Shown: positions 61,976 through 64,000 of the stretch, in pieces
Layout of the letters: the number at the start of each line of letters is the position of its first letter
Position numbering within the stretch: the stretch's first letter is position 1
Assembly (NCBI RefSeq): GCF_047739745.1
Contig: NZ_JBLLVA010000006.1
Location: 146,053-210,052, forward strand
From: Pseudaminobacter sp047739745
Lineage (GTDB): Bacteria; Pseudomonadota; Alphaproteobacteria; Rhizobiales; Rhizobiaceae
Direction of reading: 5' to 3'
Length of the DNA: 64,000 bases
The notes under the pieces: generated by a model
What the model was told of the DNA's origin: nothing
Seen by the model: only the letters and a program-made list of their open reading frames with translations
Databases searched by the model: none
Program-made: the position numbers and the translations under genes

Positions 61976-62634
61976 TCGACGCTTCGTCCATTGATCGGTT
62001 CAGTATGGAAACAGCAGCCCCGATCTTTCTGATGCTCATTATTCTGGCGCTCATCTGATCCGGCGATCGTCGCCGGGTCGATGTGATGGAGGCGGGCAAG
62101 GTCATCGAGCACCGACCGGATGTGAGGCCATGGAAAATCGTCTGGTTCCTCCCAATGCTCCCCGTCGCGTAGGATGACCGACAGCTTGGCCAACACTCCT
62201 TGCATGGAGGATGCTGGCGCCAGCGGCAGGTCATCCAGAATAGCCCGTTCCGCCGCTTCCGATTGTCGTTCCAGTTCCTGTGTTTGCGAATATCCGATCC
62301 CGGCGTCGGCGGCATTCCAGCGCGCCTGATGCACGGCGAAGTCCGCAAGCGCTCTGCGCCATATGGCCTCATCTTCAGGCGAACAGATGTGGCTCAGGCT
62401 TTCGATGGAATGGACCGTCACGACCTCGCCATTGCGGAGCCGCACCTTGACGCAGGGGAAGCCGATCGCTTTGGCGAGATATGTCTCCAGCCGCTGCTGT
62501 TTGCGACACAGCGCCAGCGTTTCTTCATGAGTCTTGCGCCAGCTCTCACATAAAGCAAGTACAGGATCGCCCTGCCCTGCGGGACCTTGCGAAGCCTCAC
62601 AAGCCGAAGTACCAAATGAAGGCGATGCAGTCAT
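61972..62634 (-). CDS. Hypothetical protein, 220 residues, rhizobial multi-copy family
   Basis: The core runs DPVLALCESWRKTHEETLAL, CRKQQRLETYLAKAIGFP, VRLRNGEVVTVHSIE and ends PWPHIRSVLDDLARLHHID. It resembles a hypothetical family repeated in Mesorhizobium and Bradyrhizobium genomes. A short frame upstream (62631-62705) encodes MADSDNSTILPSVTRRRLL, the leader usually fused to this family, but out of frame, ending in TGA that overlaps this ATG. Either the gene has a frameshift near its start or the leader is translated separately and coupled. The RRR may be a Tat-like signal. Function unknown. Confidence 0.65.
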   Translation of the reverse strand: MTASPSFGTSACEASQGPAGQGDPVLALCESWRKTHEETLALCRKQQRLETYLAKAIGFPCVKVRLRNGEVVTVHSIESLSHICSPEDEAIWRRALADFAVHQARWNAADAGIGYSQTQELERQSEAAERAILDDLPLAPASSMQGVLAKLSVILRDGEHWEEPDDFPWPHIRSVLDDLARLHHIDPATIAGSDERQNNEHQKDRGCCFHTEPINGRSVE

Positions 62635-62705
62635 CGCAAGCCCTCCGCCAACAATCGCCTGCGGGTGACGGAAGGCAAAATCGTGCTATTGTCGGAATCA
62701 GCCAT
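62631..62705 (-). CDS. 24-codon leader frame, MADSD...RRR type
   Basis: The ATG at 62705 opens a 24-residue frame (MADSDNSTILPSVTRRRLLA...) that stops by overlapping the ATG of the 220-residue gene (ATGA). It resembles the N-terminus of that protein's family, so it may be the true start separated by a one-base frameshift. Alternatively it is a coupled leader peptide. Confidence 0.45.
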   Translation of the reverse strand: MADSDNSTILPSVTRRRLLAEGLR

Positions 62706-62759
62706 GATCCGAGCCCCTACAGCTTGGGTTTTGGTCAGGTCGATCAGGGTGTTGCAGCA
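62691..62759. repeat. Direct repeat copy A (5' region of MADSD leader)
   Basis: This 69-base segment recurs at 62895-62963, 204 bases away, in the same orientation. The first 24 bases are identical, and the rest differ by a few substitutions and a one-base insertion on each side. It holds the MADSD codons and the likely promoter of the minus-strand gene. Confidence 0.75.
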
Positions 62760-62780
62760 TCCTGTTCGACCGCTAGCCGC

Positions 62781-62909
62781 CTATATTTTCACTCGCTTCG
62801 TTACCTTGGAAAAGCAGGATCGAAAGCATCTCGGCTCGGCAGGACGAAATTCTCCTGTCCGCCGGCGGAGGACGAAGGACAAAGAAATGATAGTGTCGGA
62901 ATCAGCCAT
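62781..62909 (-). pseudogene. Truncated paralogue of the MADSD...RRR gene
   Basis: The ATG at 62909 opens MADSDTIISLSFVLRRRTGE and stops after 42 codons at 62781-62783. The first residues and the RRR match the leader at 62705. The body of the protein is absent, so this is a remnant of a second copy. Confidence 0.5.
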
Positions 62910-62963
62910 GATCCGAGCTCCCTACAGCTTAGGTTCGGTCAGGCCGAGCAGAGTGTTGCAGCA
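62895..62963. repeat. Direct repeat copy B (5' region of MADSD leader)
   Basis: This is the second copy of the 69-base segment described at 62691-62759. It covers the start codon of the truncated paralogue and its upstream region. Confidence 0.75.
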
Positions 62964-63054
62964 CCTGTGCGGCCGCTTTGTGTGACCAGTAACGGCTATT
63001 AACACGCCAATGTTTGCGAATGTCAACCATTAGTAGCGATATTTGACAAATTGT

Positions 63055-63306
63055 ATGATTTCTTCTGAGCAATGTCGCGGTGCGCGTGCAATGTTGGGCT
63101 GGAGCCAAGGTCAACTTGCGGACGGAGCTGCCGTGTCACGAGCAACTGTGGTTGATTTTGAACGCGGGGCAAGATTTCCCCATCGAAATAACCTCCTCGC
63201 GATTCAGCGAGCGTTAGAGGCCGCTGGAATCGTTTTTATTCCGGAGAATGGTGGAGGGTCGGGCGTTAGGTTCGACAAACCTAAACAGCTTAAAGCGCCA
63301 ATTTGA
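63055..63306 (+). CDS. Small XRE-family regulator
   Basis: An 83-residue protein that is one helix-turn-helix domain: ISSEQCRGARAMLGWSQGQL, then GAAVSRATVVDFERGARFP, followed by LLAIQRALEAAGIVFIPENG and a short tail. It belongs to the common rhizobial group of small XRE regulators with an IVFIPENGGG ending. The ATG at 63055 begins the homology; four codons upstream is another start. A hairpin terminator follows. Confidence 0.88.
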   Translation: MISSEQCRGARAMLGWSQGQLADGAAVSRATVVDFERGARFPHRNNLLAIQRALEAAGIVFIPENGGGSGVRFDKPKQLKAPI

Positions 63307-63336
63307 GGCAGGAAAGAAAACGTCCACCCTCCCCGT

Positions 63337-63367
63337 AAGGAGCGATATTACGGTTGGCGCTCCTTTT
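63337..63367 (+). terminator. Terminator after the small XRE gene
   Basis: An 8-bp stem AAGGAGCG/CGCTCCTT with a 13-base loop is followed by further T residues (TTTT in total at 63364-63367), 31 bases after the stop. Confidence 0.65.
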
Positions 63368-64000
63368 GCCGAACAGCTCTACTGGCCAGCAGGCTCAACA
63401 CCTCTATCTCAGTCGATACCGAGTTAAGGGAAGTGACGTACACTGGCAGTTAACTCTGACGACAGCCTCACCGTCGATCCTCCCATAGAGTACGGGCGTT
63501 ACGCGCCGCCAAAATGGCACTTGCGCAAACTGGGCTAACGGCATTAGGCGGCCACTTCGTCGCATCAATCCAGGTAGTAGCGGCAGCTCTCGAAACGAGG
63601 CTCCTCCCTCTTGATCGGTCGTCAGGCCGTAGCCGGCAAGTCGGCAACCAATGCGACCGGCTTGGAAACGGAAGTCCTGGTCAACGTCAGGGAATTCTCG
63701 GCCGCCGCTGTGCGCCAAGCTTTCAAGGCCATTGGCACCATCCGCAGACTTTGTTCGTTAAGCGTGTTTGATCGACGTTCATGAGCCGCTCATGGCGTAG
63801 AGCAAATCATAAACATGAAACGTGGCAGGCAGTGTCGAACCGCCATCTTGAAGTCAGCTTAGCGCCCTCAAGCCGGACGTCCAAGCTTGTCTTATGAGTT
63901 TTCTCCGAATCGGTGCCTTGATGGTTTGTCGCCTGCCGGCCTCGACCACCCGCAGGCGACGAGAGGGGACGGATCGTGCCGAGGCCGGTCTACTGGACCG
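63368..64000. other. Right end of window, no secure gene
   Basis: About 630 bases. A minus-strand frame (63718-63404) reads ELPLLPGLMRRSGRLMPLAQ and QVPFWRRVTPVLYGRIDGEA, but it has no convincing start or family. The last 200 bases show no feature. A truncated gene beyond the edge is possible. Confidence 0.35.

Noticed and set aside
63404..63718. Minus-strand 104-codon frame
   Set aside because: Some protein-like segments but no start site or recognised family; left as unassigned sequence.
1..64000. CRISPR arrays, rRNA genes, insertion sequences with terminal repeats
   Set aside because: No regularly spaced repeats, rRNA signatures, or complete transposase genes were seen on reading the window.

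Overview
The window looks like a chromosome segment of a Mesorhizobium-like alphaproteobacterium (Rhizobiales). The G+C content is high, stop and start codons commonly overlap as ATGA or TGATG, a Ros/MucR regulator with a C-x2-D zinc site is present, and the mobilisation and DUF736/DUF932/ParB genes are of the type carried by rhizobial islands and plasmids. No rRNA, tRNA or CRISPR array was recognised.

Bases 1-7.7 kb hold a haem-sensor/histidine-kinase pair cut by the left edge, an acetyltransferase, a class III cyclase with a zinc ribbon, and a divergent UDP-glucuronate epimerase / UDP-glucose dehydrogenase pair that supplies acidic sugar nucleotides. Bases 7.7-13.7 kb are a complete oligopeptide-type ABC importer operon with a fused double ATPase.

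Bases 13.8-27.1 kb are the most unusual part. Glycan genes (a polysaccharide lyase-like protein, four glycosyltransferases, a deacetylase-like protein, two methyltransferase-like proteins) are mixed with a nucleotide cyclase, a metallo-beta-lactamase-fold hydrolase, a stand-alone cyclic-nucleotide-binding protein, and a 904-residue ABC exporter. That exporter's single nucleotide-binding domain has lost the Walker A lysine, the Walker B acidic residues and the Q-loop glutamine, and carries about 280 extra residues. I infer a polysaccharide synthesis or export locus with its own cyclic-nucleotide circuit.

Bases 27.1-47.9 kb are accessory DNA. A two-gene cassette of unknown function, whose second gene is frameshifted, precedes a relaxase/MobC mobilisation unit, a palindrome-rich candidate oriT and a decayed ParA gene. 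After these come XRE, WGR, DUF736, MucR, DUF4142, DUF2493, toprim, DUF1173, DUF932 and long ParB-like genes. No integrase, replication gene or type IV secretion gene is visible, so the element looks partial. Several intergenic stretches hold nested palindromes.

Bases 47.9-57.9 kb form a purine locus: a BMP-type nucleoside ABC importer, both subunits of xanthine dehydrogenase, a divergent GntR/FCD regulator and a guanine-deaminase-like enzyme. Bases 57.9-64 kb are a looser set: membrane proteins, a short-chain dehydrogenase, a hypothetical pair whose MADSD...RRR leader is duplicated, and a small XRE regulator.
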